From Bordetella parapertussis (GTDB lineage Bacteria > Pseudomonadota > Gammaproteobacteria > Burkholderiales > Burkholderiaceae_B), in contig CAMDFD010000003.1 of assembly GCA_945897365.1 (NCBI GenBank), positions 62,001 to 126,000 on the forward strand: a stretch of DNA of 64,000 bases. The letters are read 5' to 3'. Below, piece after piece: positions 32,869 to 41,584 of the stretch. The position numbers and the translations under genes are program-made. Each line of letters opens with the position of its first letter. The first letter of the stretch is position 1. The notes beneath the pieces were generated by a model, which saw only the letters and a list, made by a program, of their open reading frames with translations, ran no database searches and was not told the DNA's origin.

Positions 32869-35184
32869 GTGATTTCCCAAGAGCTTGAAGTTAGCCTGCA
32901 TATGGCCTTTGTCGAGGCGAGATCAGCTCGGCATGAATTCATTACTGTCGAGCATTTATTATTGTCGCTACTAGATAATGCTGCGGCCATCGAAGTGTTA
33001 CGCGCCTGCTCCGCCAACATGGACGAATTACGCAATAATTTGCGTAAGTTCGTGACGGACAATACGCCCGTCATCCCTGCTGGTGCAGAGGTCGACACTC
33101 AACCTACGCTCGGTTTTCAGCGCGTCATTCAACGTGCCATCATGCATGTGTCGGCGGGCGGAGCTTCCAAGAAGCCCGTGACAGGTGCGAATGTTCTTGT
33201 CGCGATTTTCGGCGAAAAGGAGTCTCATGCTGTTTTTTATCTGCAGCAACAAGGGATTTCACGCTTGGATGTTGTGAACTATTTGTCTCACGGCATCAGT
33301 AAGCAAGCCGCGGCTGAAACACCCGCTCCTAAAGAGCAGCAGGGTGAGGGCGCAGAACAATCTGGTGAGGCGCGTCAGTCTCCGCTTGATTTGTACACAC
33401 AGGACCTGAATGCGGCCGCTACAGCGGGTCGGATTGATCCTTTGATAGGTCGCGAATATGAAGTCGAGCGTGTGATCCAAACCTTGTGTCGTCGCCGTAA
33501 AAATAATCCATTATTGGTGGGCGAAGCGGGCGTCGGAAAAACAGCAATCGCCGAAGGTTTGGCTTATCGCATTACACAAGGCGAAGTGCCCGAAGTTTTA
33601 CAAGATGCGCAAGTTTTTTCCCTCGATATGGGGGCGCTGTTAGCCGGCACAAAATACCGCGGTGATTTTGAGCAGCGCTTGAAGGGCGTGCTCAAACAGT
33701 TAAAAAATAATCCACAAGCGATTTTGTTTATTGATGAAATTCATACATTGATTGGTGCGGGCTCGGCATCTGGCGGGACTCTGGATGCTTCCAATTTGCT
33801 CAAGCCTGCCTTGTCCTCTGGCCAACTCAGGTGTATTGGAGCCACAACCTACACTGAGTTTCGTGGTGTATTCGAAAAAGATGCAGCACTTTCTCGTCGT
33901 TTTCAAAAAGTCGATGTATCTGAGCCGACTGTGGCGCAAACAATTCAAATCCTGCGCGGTCTTAAAGGCCGTTTTGAGGATCATCACGGTGTCAAATACT
34001 CTGGCGCTGCGCTCACAGCCGCGGCGGAGCTTTCTGCCCGGCATATCAACGATCGGCATTTGCCTGACAAAGCGATCGATGTGATTGATGAGGCTGGGGC
34101 CGCTCAGCGTCTCTTGCCGCGTTCAAAGCAAAAGAAAATTATTGGTAAAACAGACATTGAAGCGATTGTTTCCAAGATCGCTCGTATTCCACCACAAACC
34201 GTATCAAGCGATGACCGCAGCAAGCTTGCGACGCTTGAGCGCGATCTCAAGACCGTTGTTTATGGTCAAGACGGTGCCATCGAAGCCCTTGCGGGTGCGA
34301 TCAAAATGGCGCGCTCTGGTTTAGGTCGTCCAGAAAAACCGATTGGTGCTTTTCTCTTTTCTGGCCCAACCGGCGTCGGTAAAACAGAGGTTGCTCGCCA
34401 GTTGGCTTTTACGCTTGGGGTTGAGTTATTGCGTTTCGATATGTCTGAGTACATGGAGCGTCATACTGTTTCTCGTCTCATCGGTGCGCCTCCAGGCTAT
34501 GTTGGTTTCGACCAAGGTGGCTTGTTGACCGAGGCCATAAACAAACAGCCACATTGCGTGTTGTTGTTAGATGAAATTGAAAAAGCGCATCCGGATGTGT
34601 TTAATATCTTGTTGCAAGTCATGGACCACGGAACATTGACGGATAACAATGGTCGCAAAGCTGACTTCCGCAATGTGATTTTAGTGATGACGACCAATGC
34701 TGGGGCAGAGGCTCTCAATAAACCCAATATTGGTTTTTCAAACACCCGTGCGAGTGGTGATGAGATGGGCGATATCAAGCGTCTCTTTTCACCCGAATTC
34801 CGTAACCGTCTTGATGCAATTGTGCCTTTTGCAGCACTGAGCCAAGAGGTGATTTTACGCGTGGTGGACAAGTTCCTGATGCAACTCGAAGATCAATTGC
34901 ATGACAAGCGTGTGGACGCATCCTTTACTGATGCGCTGCGTGCCCACCTCGGCAAGAACGGTTTTGATCCTCTGATGGGTGCGCGTCCGATGCAGCGTTT
35001 GATTCAGGACACCTTGCGGCGTGCCCTCGCAGATGAGTTGCTATTTGGCAAGTTAGTTGATGGCGGTTCTGTCTTGGTTGATGTCGATGCGGATGGCAAG
35101 GTGACGCTAGATTTCGACGTCAAGGATACAAAGTCTTCTGGTGCGGCAAAGGGATCTGATCAGGAAGCCGAACTGGTCCTTTAA
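32869..35184 (+). CDS. clpA: ATP-dependent Clp protease ATP-binding subunit ClpA
   Basis: ClpA unfolds substrates and feeds them into ClpP. The 771-residue protein has an N-terminal Clp_N repeat domain at 1-145, a first AAA+ module with Walker A GEAGVGKT, and a second with GPTGVGKTE and IGAPPGYVG. The IGFS-type loop that docks ClpP is present as NIGFSN near 622. The start is GTG at 32869 with GGAGG seven bases upstream. Its stop overlaps the pqiA start (TAATG at 35182-35186). Partner genes clpP and clpX are about 23 kb away. Confidence 0.96.
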   Translation: MISQELEVSLHMAFVEARSARHEFITVEHLLLSLLDNAAAIEVLRACSANMDELRNNLRKFVTDNTPVIPAGAEVDTQPTLGFQRVIQRAIMHVSAGGASKKPVTGANVLVAIFGEKESHAVFYLQQQGISRLDVVNYLSHGISKQAAAETPAPKEQQGEGAEQSGEARQSPLDLYTQDLNAAATAGRIDPLIGREYEVERVIQTLCRRRKNNPLLVGEAGVGKTAIAEGLAYRITQGEVPEVLQDAQVFSLDMGALLAGTKYRGDFEQRLKGVLKQLKNNPQAILFIDEIHTLIGAGSASGGTLDASNLLKPALSSGQLRCIGATTYTEFRGVFEKDAALSRRFQKVDVSEPTVAQTIQILRGLKGRFEDHHGVKYSGAALTAAAELSARHINDRHLPDKAIDVIDEAGAAQRLLPRSKQKKIIGKTDIEAIVSKIARIPPQTVSSDDRSKLATLERDLKTVVYGQDGAIEALAGAIKMARSGLGRPEKPIGAFLFSGPTGVGKTEVARQLAFTLGVELLRFDMSEYMERHTVSRLIGAPPGYVGFDQGGLLTEAINKQPHCVLLLDEIEKAHPDVFNILLQVMDHGTLTDNNGRKADFRNVILVMTTNAGAEALNKPNIGFSNTRASGDEMGDIKRLFSPEFRNRLDAIVPFAALSQEVILRVVDKFLMQLEDQLHDKRVDASFTDALRAHLGKNGFDPLMGARPMQRLIQDTLRRALADELLFGKLVDGGSVLVDVDADGKVTLDFDVKDTKSSGAAKGSDQEAELVL

Positions 35185-36404
35185 TGACGTCATCGGAAGG
35201 ACCTTCGGTGCCTCAGCAACGATCGCTGAATCACGCTCAGCCCCTCACGTTGACTTGCCATCAATGTGGGGCTTCGTATGCGCGACCGACCCTAGAGCCC
35301 GATCAATGGGCGCAGTGCCTGCGCTGCAATAGTGTGTTGGAGTCCTACGGTGCTTTTACGCCCGTGGCTTGGTTGGCGATTGTTTTGACAGCCTTGATCA
35401 GTCTGGGCTTTGCGAATGCTTATCCTGTTTTGACACTTTTTCTTCAAGGTCAAGGACAAGCCGCGACTTTTTTTGATGCGGTTTCCGTGGTGTGGCGTGA
35501 AGGTTACCCTGAGGTTTCCATTGCAACGTTCGCTGCCGGATTTTTGTTACCGGTCTTACACCTTTTTTTATTATTTTGGGTACTTATACCTTTGTCTTTT
35601 GGACGGCTGCCGCTTTTTTTCGAAGCCGTCATCAAGATCATCGACCATTTGAAACCTTGGTGCATGGTACCTGTATTTTTGTTGGGTATTCTAGTTGCTG
35701 CGGTCAAACTGGCTGGATTAGCCTCTCTGGTGTTAGGTGTCGGACTTTTTGCTACGGCCTGTGCCGCATTACTCATCACGAGCCTCGCGCGACTTAGTGA
35801 AAGAAGGTTGCGCTTGATGGCTTTGGATTTAGGCGTTCCTGCTCAACCGCCCGAAATACCCAAACCCCCATCACCCCAGCAAATCAGCCGTGTCTGGGCG
35901 CTGTTGCTCGCCGCTGCCATCATGTATGTGCCAGCCAATCTCTTGCCCATCATGCAAATCACCTCTGTTGGTGGGTCTTCTGGTCACACGATCGTAGGTG
36001 GCGTGATTGAACTGTATCAAATGGGATCCTGGGATATCGCACTGGTGGTGTTTGTGGCGAGCGTCTTGGTACCGGTTTTTAAACTGATTGCCCTTTCAAC
36101 TCTTGTCGCGCTCACTCAATTTGGTGCTGTTCGTGGGTTAAAGTCTCGTACACAGTTATATCGTGTTGTCGAGTTTATCGGTCAGTGGTCCATGCTTGAT
36201 GTGTTTGTCGTAATTTTGCTCTCTGCTCTTGGGCGGTTCGGGGCTCTTCTGAGTATCGAGCCGGGCAGTGGCGCCATTGCTTTTGGAGCCGTGGTGATTT
36301 TGACGATGCTCGCGGCGCTCAGTTTTGACCCTAGGCTCGCATGGCGCCGTGCAGGATACCGCCGCCACGTATTTTCAAGCTTTAATACATCGAATCATGG
36401 CTAA
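35184..36404 (+). CDS. pqiA: Paraquat-inducible protein A (PqiA family)
   Basis: PqiA is the inner-membrane partner of the MCE protein PqiB in phospholipid transfer between the membranes. The 406-residue protein has an N-terminal zinc ribbon (Cys25, Cys28, Cys45, Cys48) and two PqiA repeats of four helices each, at about 55-205 and 235-390. The second ribbon found in E. coli PqiA is missing: the linker AQPPEIPKPPSPQQ carries no cysteines. The start overlaps the clpA stop by one base, so translation may be coupled. Confidence 0.9.
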   Translation: MTSSEGPSVPQQRSLNHAQPLTLTCHQCGASYARPTLEPDQWAQCLRCNSVLESYGAFTPVAWLAIVLTALISLGFANAYPVLTLFLQGQGQAATFFDAVSVVWREGYPEVSIATFAAGFLLPVLHLFLLFWVLIPLSFGRLPLFFEAVIKIIDHLKPWCMVPVFLLGILVAAVKLAGLASLVLGVGLFATACAALLITSLARLSERRLRLMALDLGVPAQPPEIPKPPSPQQISRVWALLLAAAIMYVPANLLPIMQITSVGGSSGHTIVGGVIELYQMGSWDIALVVFVASVLVPVFKLIALSTLVALTQFGAVRGLKSRTQLYRVVEFIGQWSMLDVFVVILLSALGRFGALLSIEPGSGAIAFGAVVILTMLAALSFDPRLAWRRAGYRRHVFSSFNTSNHG

Positions 36405-36415
36405 GAGAGAGCACG

Positions 36416-38089
36416 TTGAGTTCACCCACTGAATCCGGTACATCCGAGTCTATTCGCGAGATTGGCGGCAAGCCTCTCCCACGCGTAGCCCGACGTCCCA
36501 AAAGGAGTTTGGCTTGGGTGTGGTTTATTCCGCTCGCCGCACTAGCGGTGGGGCTTTCAATCATATGGCGTGGCTACTCTCAAAAGGGGCCAACCATCAC
36601 GATTACCTTTCAGTCTGCGGCAGGTATTGAAACGGGTAAAACGCAAATCCGTTACAGAGATGTGACGATTGGTCTTGTAAAAAGTGTGCGCTTAAATGGC
36701 AAGCAGACTGGCGTCATTGTTGAAGCAGAGCTTACCAAGGACGGTGCCGCCTTTGCGCGCGATGGCTCGCGATTTTGGGTGGTGAGGCCACGTATCGGAC
36801 TTGGAGGCGTGTCAGGGTTGACAACCTTGCTTTCTGGCTCTTACATAGAAACTGATTTAGACCCAAGTTCGACCTCTCGGACGGTTGATAAAGACTTTGT
36901 GGGTTTGGAGCAGCCGCCACCCATCACAAGTGATCGTCCTGGAAGTCATTTTGTGTTGAGGTCGAACACGCTTGGATCTCTTGGCCCTGGCGCACCGATT
37001 TACTTTCGCCGAATTCAAGTCGGCTTGGTGACGGGATTCAAGCTCAATGACGCGGGACAGCATGTTGAATTAAATATCTTTATTGATGCCCCCTATGACA
37101 AATTTGTCGATAGAAGTTCACGCTTTTGGAATGAAAGCGGTGTTGATCTCACCATCGGCCCACAGGGTATGAACTTGCAAACGGAGTCCTTGCTCTCGCT
37201 GATTGCGGGAGGGATTTCTTTTGCCTCTTTCGGTAAATCTCAACCGCTCGACGAGAATGCGAAGCCGTTTAAACTTTTCGACTCTAGAGCGGCCGCTGCG
37301 GCTGTTCCTGAAGGTGTTGCTGTACCGATTCGGATGCGTTTTGATCAAGCGGTGCGTGGCTTGAGCGTTGGCGCATCCGTTGCGTTTCATGGTGTCGATA
37401 TCGGCGTAGTGGACGCTATCGCTCTTGATTTCGATGTCGTGACGAGGCGCTTTTATACTAAGGTAGAGGCCACGCTTTATCCAGAACGCTTAGGCCCAGT
37501 ATATGTCGAACTCAAAGTCGCTAAACAAACTCCAGAAGACCTTGCCGCATCGCTGAGTGAGTTCACCAGTAAAGGTTTACGAGCCCAACTTCGTACGGCG
37601 AGTATTTTGACCGGGCAGCTGTACATCACGTTGTCAGACTTTCCGAACTTACCCCTTTCGGAGCCACCCCAGGTTTCTTTACCTTTCGTGATGCCGACGA
37701 TGCCCTCCGAGAATCTCGATTCTATACAGGCACAGATCTCCAGCATTATTAGCAAAATTGACAATATTCCTTTCGAGAAAATAGCAGGTGATTTGGATGG
37801 GATGATGGTTGAAATTAGACGCTTGAGTGAGAATATTGATAAAGGCGTCACACCTAAATTGGCGTCAACCCTGACTCAGATTGAACAAACAGTTAAAAAC
37901 CTTAACGTGTTGATTGCTCCCGGAAGCCCTCTGACAACGAGTACTGAATCGATGATTCAGGACCTGAAGGGAACTCTCAAATCACTGAAGACCTTGACAG
38001 ATGGCTTACAAGCGAACCCCAGTGAAATTATTCGGGGTCGTGCAACTGAGCCATACTCGCGTGACACGCTTGGAGCGACAAGAAAATGA
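36416..38089 (+). CDS. pqiB: PqiB-type MCE domain protein
   Basis: PqiB spans the periplasm as a hexameric MCE tube carrying lipids. The 557-residue protein has one transmembrane segment at about 35-58, followed by three MCE domains near 60-150, 175-265 and 300-400, each starting with a VxIRYRDVxIG-like strand (for example QIRYRDVTIG and SVAFHGVDIG). The C-terminal third is helical and should form the needle. The start is TTG at 36416 after AGAGAGA. The stop overlaps pqiC as ATGA at 38086-38089. Confidence 0.93.
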   Translation: MSSPTESGTSESIREIGGKPLPRVARRPKRSLAWVWFIPLAALAVGLSIIWRGYSQKGPTITITFQSAAGIETGKTQIRYRDVTIGLVKSVRLNGKQTGVIVEAELTKDGAAFARDGSRFWVVRPRIGLGGVSGLTTLLSGSYIETDLDPSSTSRTVDKDFVGLEQPPPITSDRPGSHFVLRSNTLGSLGPGAPIYFRRIQVGLVTGFKLNDAGQHVELNIFIDAPYDKFVDRSSRFWNESGVDLTIGPQGMNLQTESLLSLIAGGISFASFGKSQPLDENAKPFKLFDSRAAAAAVPEGVAVPIRMRFDQAVRGLSVGASVAFHGVDIGVVDAIALDFDVVTRRFYTKVEATLYPERLGPVYVELKVAKQTPEDLAASLSEFTSKGLRAQLRTASILTGQLYITLSDFPNLPLSEPPQVSLPFVMPTMPSENLDSIQAQISSIISKIDNIPFEKIAGDLDGMMVEIRRLSENIDKGVTPKLASTLTQIEQTVKNLNVLIAPGSPLTTSTESMIQDLKGTLKSLKTLTDGLQANPSEIIRGRATEPYSRDTLGATRK

Positions 38090-38712
38090 TGCGTTCTATT
38101 AAACGCCTAGTACTGGCGATGGGGATTCTTAGCTTAGTAGGCTGTGCAGGACCTCCCGCTCAATACTACACCTTGAGCCGTGTTGACGCGAAATTAGCGC
38201 TTTCATCCTCCGTTGTACCTTCTACGAGCGCGAAAGCAGGGGCTTACACACTATCTGATATTGGCGTTCCCGCGGAAGCTAATAATATTTCTCTTGTCGT
38301 TCGGCAAGGTGATGGCCGTCTTATGGTCCTGGGCGATGATCGCTGGACAGGCTCACTATCCTCACAGCTCTCGACTGCTATTTCTCAGGAGATGACACAA
38401 CACCTTGGCATGCCTCCCATTCAAAGCCTTGTCGCCGAAGCCGCTAGGGCTTCTGTTACAAAAATCCAGTTAGATGTCCAGCGTTTTGATTTAATTCCAG
38501 GGCAGTCAGTCACGATTGATGCTGTCTGGAGTATGCGTTTTCCGGGTAGCCAGTCATTTTTAACTTGCTATACCCGTTTGCAGCAGCCGGTAGGCATTGG
38601 AGTGCTTGCACTGGTTCAAGGTCAACAAAAAAATGTGCAGTCGCTCGCTGTACAACTCTCGGAGGCTTTAGTCAGTCGCAAAGCTCCGAGCGGCTCGAGC
38701 TGTGGTCGTTAG
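38086..38712 (+). CDS. pqiC: PqiC family outer-membrane lipoprotein
   Basis: This 208-residue lipoprotein is the outer-membrane anchor of the PqiABC lipid transport system. A signal peptide at 1-20 ends in the lipobox LVGC, so Cys21 would be acylated. The mature part starts AGPPAQYYTLS, typical of the ABC-transport auxiliary (DUF330) family. It overlaps pqiB by four bases. Its stop codon shares bases with the stop of the convergent dut gene (38709-38712). Confidence 0.92.
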   Translation: MMRSIKRLVLAMGILSLVGCAGPPAQYYTLSRVDAKLALSSSVVPSTSAKAGAYTLSDIGVPAEANNISLVVRQGDGRLMVLGDDRWTGSLSSQLSTAISQEMTQHLGMPPIQSLVAEAARASVTKIQLDVQRFDLIPGQSVTIDAVWSMRFPGSQSFLTCYTRLQQPVGIGVLALVQGQQKNVQSLAVQLSEALVSRKAPSGSSCGR

Positions 38713-39158
38713 CCTTTTCCAGTGCTCCCAAACCCCCCTGTCCCGCGACTAGAGGCGTCGAAATCTTCGACAAGCTTGAATTGAATTTGAGCGATGGGCA
38801 GTACGACAAGTTGTGCTAAGCGCTCCATGGGTTGCAGCGTGTAGGCAGTACTGCTGCGATTCCAAGCTGACACCATCAATGGACCTTGATAGTCCGAGTC
38901 AATGAGACCAACGAGGTTGCCCAAGACGATGCCATGCTTGTGACCCAAGCCGGAACGAGGCAAGATGACCGCGGCATAACCTGGGTCTGCGACATGAATC
39001 GCCAAGCCCGTTGGAATGAGTTGTGTCATACCAGGCTCAAGCACAAGAGGCTGATCCAAACAAGCGCGTAAGTCCAAGCCCGCCGAGCCAGCCGTGGCAT
39101 AGGTTGGTAATTGTTCGCGCATACGGGCGTCTAAGATTTTTACTTCAACGGATTTCAT
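38709..39158 (-). CDS. dut: dUTP diphosphatase
   Basis: Dut hydrolyses dUTP to dUMP, keeping uracil out of DNA and feeding thymidylate synthesis. The 149-residue trimeric enzyme shows all five motifs: SAGLDLRA, PRSGLGHKHG, LIDSDYQGPL, ERLAQLVVLP and the C-terminal RGTGGFGSTG. The ATG at 39158 has GAGG seven bases upstream and matches the usual family start, so it is preferred to the ATG at 39170. It is the last gene of the ribF-to-dut operon. Confidence 0.96.
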   Translation of the reverse strand: MKSVEVKILDARMREQLPTYATAGSAGLDLRACLDQPLVLEPGMTQLIPTGLAIHVADPGYAAVILPRSGLGHKHGIVLGNLVGLIDSDYQGPLMVSAWNRSSTAYTLQPMERLAQLVVLPIAQIQFKLVEDFDASSRGTGGFGSTGKG

Positions 39159-39176
39159 GCTTAACCTCATATCAGT

Positions 39177-39839
39177 TTAGGCATTGTGATGCGAACGAAC
39201 GCGTTTGCGTGACGCGAGCCTACGTTGTTCGACTATGCGACGCTGACGGATCACCATCCAGGCAATAATGGCGATCACTGTCAAGCCGACTAATGAGTAG
39301 ACGGTTGCATGGTGACCATCTTTGATGGCTTCAACGCTAAGTGTGGCTAGGTAGCCCGGCGCCAAGAGGGCAGGGAACCATAAGATCGCAGAAATAAAAT
39401 TTGCGAGTTGAAAACGCAGATGTGGCATGCCCATGACGCCCGCGACAGTGGGAATAAAGCTGCGTAACGGCCCTATAAAGCGTGCGATTAAAACCGCTAG
39501 AAAACCGTAACGATAGAAAAAAAGTCGGGCACGTGCGACATATCGTCTGTAGGGTTTTAAGTATTTGTGTCGCAATACTTTCGGTCCCATCCAACGACCG
39601 AACCAAAAGGAAACGGCGTCTCCGACAATCGCTCCCACAATACCCCAAAATAAAATAGGTCCCGCATCAAGGGTGCCGGTCGCGATCAGTGTCCCTGTCG
39701 CAAATAACAGAACAGTGGCCGGAATAAATAATCCGACCACAAATAAGGATTCCCCGAAACTCATCAATAAAACAACGAGGCCCGCCCAGGACTGATTGTT
39801 TTGAATAAATAAGACAAGTTGGTCGATCAGTGCTTGCAT
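39177..39839 (-). CDS. DedA family inner-membrane protein
   Basis: This 220-residue protein has about five hydrophobic segments and the DedA pattern: FGESLFVVGLFIPATVLL near 28-45, GAIVGDAVSFWFGRW, then ARFIGPLRSFIPTVAGV around 127-143 with the conserved Arg and Pro residues. Members act as undecaprenyl-phosphate or phosphatidylethanolamine flippases, or affect membrane potential; the substrate here is unknown. It lies 17 bases after coaBC and 18 before dut. Confidence 0.9.
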   Translation of the reverse strand: MQALIDQLVLFIQNNQSWAGLVVLLMSFGESLFVVGLFIPATVLLFATGTLIATGTLDAGPILFWGIVGAIVGDAVSFWFGRWMGPKVLRHKYLKPYRRYVARARLFFYRYGFLAVLIARFIGPLRSFIPTVAGVMGMPHLRFQLANFISAILWFPALLAPGYLATLSVEAIKDGHHATVYSLVGLTVIAIIAWMVIRQRRIVEQRRLASRKRVRSHHNA

Positions 39840-39856
39840 ACGAAAACCAGTAGAAA

Positions 39857-41062
39857 TTAGCGTGAGGGGTGCGACTGAGTAAATCGCTCTGCAATGGCAG
39901 CGACGAGCTGACGGGCAATATCCGGTTTGGTACTTAAGGGAAGCATGTGCTCGCCTTGGTCATCAAAAATCGAGACGGTTGTATCCTCTGCATCCATCAC
40001 ATGCTGTGCCAAGTTTCCAATTAACATCGGAATCCCTTTGCGCAAACGTTTGGCATGCGCGTATTCGGATAAATGTTCAGTTTCTGCAGCAAAACCTACG
40101 CACCAGGGGCCAGACTTTTGGCTTGCAACTGTCGCAAGAATATCCGGATTGGCCTCGAACTGTAGGTTAGGCGTTGATTGACCGTCTTTTTTAATTTTTT
40201 CAGTAGAAATGTTTTTAATGCGCCAATCTGCCACAGCTGCGACGGCGATAAAAATGTCCTGACCACGAATATTTTCCATAACAGCGTCAAGCATCTGCTG
40301 CGCAGTTTCAACGTTGATGCGCGATACCCCGTGAGGGCAAGGGAGCGCAGTTGGACCTGAGATGAGTGTCACATCAGCTCCGGCTTCCCAAGCAGCTTGC
40401 GCAAGTGCATAACCCGTTTTTCCTGAGGATCGGTTGCTCAATACGCGGATAGGATCGATGGGCTCGACGGTCGGTCCTGCAGTCAGTAAAACATGCAGTC
40501 CTTTTAGAAGCTTGGGTTGAAAAAATCCCTTGAGTTCTGCAACGATTTGCAGAGGTTCAAGCATGCGCCCATCGCCCGTCTCACCGCAGGCTTGCTCTCC
40601 CGTTCCGGGTCCTAAAATTTCTATGCCGTCCAACCTAAGCTGCTGGACATTACGTTGTGTCGGCGCAGCGAGCCACATTTCTCGATTCATCGCGGGTGCA
40701 ACGAGTAGCGGACATGCTCGCGCCAAACATAACGTCGACAATAAATCATCAGCGCGGCCTTGGACGAGCTTGGCCATAAAGTCAGCTGAAGCAGGAGCGA
40801 TCACAATCGCATCGGCACCGCGCGATAGCTGGATATGTGCCATGTTGTTGTGAACACGGTTGTCCCAAGCATCGACAAACACTGTACGTCCGCTCAGCGC
40901 TTGTAGCGTCACAGGCGTAATGAAACGTGTCGCAGCCTCCGTCATGACCACATCGACCTGCGCGCCATGCTCGATGAGGCGTCGCACCAAATCGGCGGCC
41001 TTGTAGCAGGCGATGCCGCCACTCAAACCCAGCACAATCCGTTTTTCATGAAGATCTAGCAT
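39857..41062 (-). CDS. coaBC: Bifunctional phosphopantothenoylcysteine decarboxylase/synthetase
   Basis: CoaBC makes 4'-phosphopantetheine for coenzyme A in two steps. The 401-residue protein has the FMN-dependent CoaC half at 1-190: GLSGGIACYKAADL, MAHIQLSRGADA with the catalytic His, and PAMNREMW. The CTP-dependent CoaB half follows with TAGPTVEPIDPIR. The ATG at 41062 has GAGG six bases upstream, so the nine extra codons of the longer frame are not used. It overlaps lspA by 17 bases. Confidence 0.95.
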   Translation of the reverse strand: MLDLHEKRIVLGLSGGIACYKAADLVRRLIEHGAQVDVVMTEAATRFITPVTLQALSGRTVFVDAWDNRVHNNMAHIQLSRGADAIVIAPASADFMAKLVQGRADDLLSTLCLARACPLLVAPAMNREMWLAAPTQRNVQQLRLDGIEILGPGTGEQACGETGDGRMLEPLQIVAELKGFFQPKLLKGLHVLLTAGPTVEPIDPIRVLSNRSSGKTGYALAQAAWEAGADVTLISGPTALPCPHGVSRINVETAQQMLDAVMENIRGQDIFIAVAAVADWRIKNISTEKIKKDGQSTPNLQFEANPDILATVASQKSGPWCVGFAAETEHLSEYAHAKRLRKGIPMLIGNLAQHVMDAEDTTVSIFDDQGEHMLPLSTKPDIARQLVAAIAERFTQSHPSR

Positions 41063-41582
41063 GCTGACCTCGAAGACGAAGAATTTCATCGATGACTAAC
41101 AGAATAGCACCGACAGTGATGCCCGCATCTGCCACATTAAAGGCGGGGTAATACCAATCCCGCCAATAAAATAATAAAAAATCGACGACATGACCATAAG
41201 CGATCCGATCAATCACGTTGCCGAGCGCTCCGCCTAGAATCAATGTGAGCGCGAGTAGAAAGCGATGTTGGGTGCGATGGGTATGCATCATCCAGAGGAT
41301 AAAGACACTCGCGCCCAAACCGAGCACAGTAAAAAACCAGCGCTGCCAACCCGCTTGGTCAGCCAGAAAACTAAAGGCTGCACCTTTGTTATAAAGCAAG
41401 GTGAAATCAAAAAAAGGCAGTATGTTGATGCGCTGTCCGTATTTCAATGCGTGATCAAAACCAATTTTTGTGACTTGATCAAGCACGATCAACAATAACG
41501 CCGCTAACAGCCATCTCCCCAAGCCGCGGTATTTGTCGGGGCTTGGGGGAGAAGTCTCAATTTCCTCTGCTGGAGTACTCAT
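41046..41582 (-). CDS. lspA: Lipoprotein signal peptidase
   Basis: LspA cleaves the signal peptide of prolipoproteins after lipidation. The 178-residue inner-membrane protein has four helices at about 22-42, 70-90, 100-120 and 142-165. It has the catalytic aspartates in GNVIDRIAYGHVVDF and FNVADAGI, and the family stretch NKGAAFSFL. The ATG at 41582 lies just beyond the ileS stop (41585-41587); a longer frame from 41621 would overlap ileS. ileS-lspA is a common pair. Confidence 0.93.
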   Translation of the reverse strand: MSTPAEEIETSPPSPDKYRGLGRWLLAALLLIVLDQVTKIGFDHALKYGQRINILPFFDFTLLYNKGAAFSFLADQAGWQRWFFTVLGLGASVFILWMMHTHRTQHRFLLALTLILGGALGNVIDRIAYGHVVDFLLFYWRDWYYPAFNVADAGITVGAILLVIDEILRLRGQHARSS

Positions 41583-41584
41583 GC

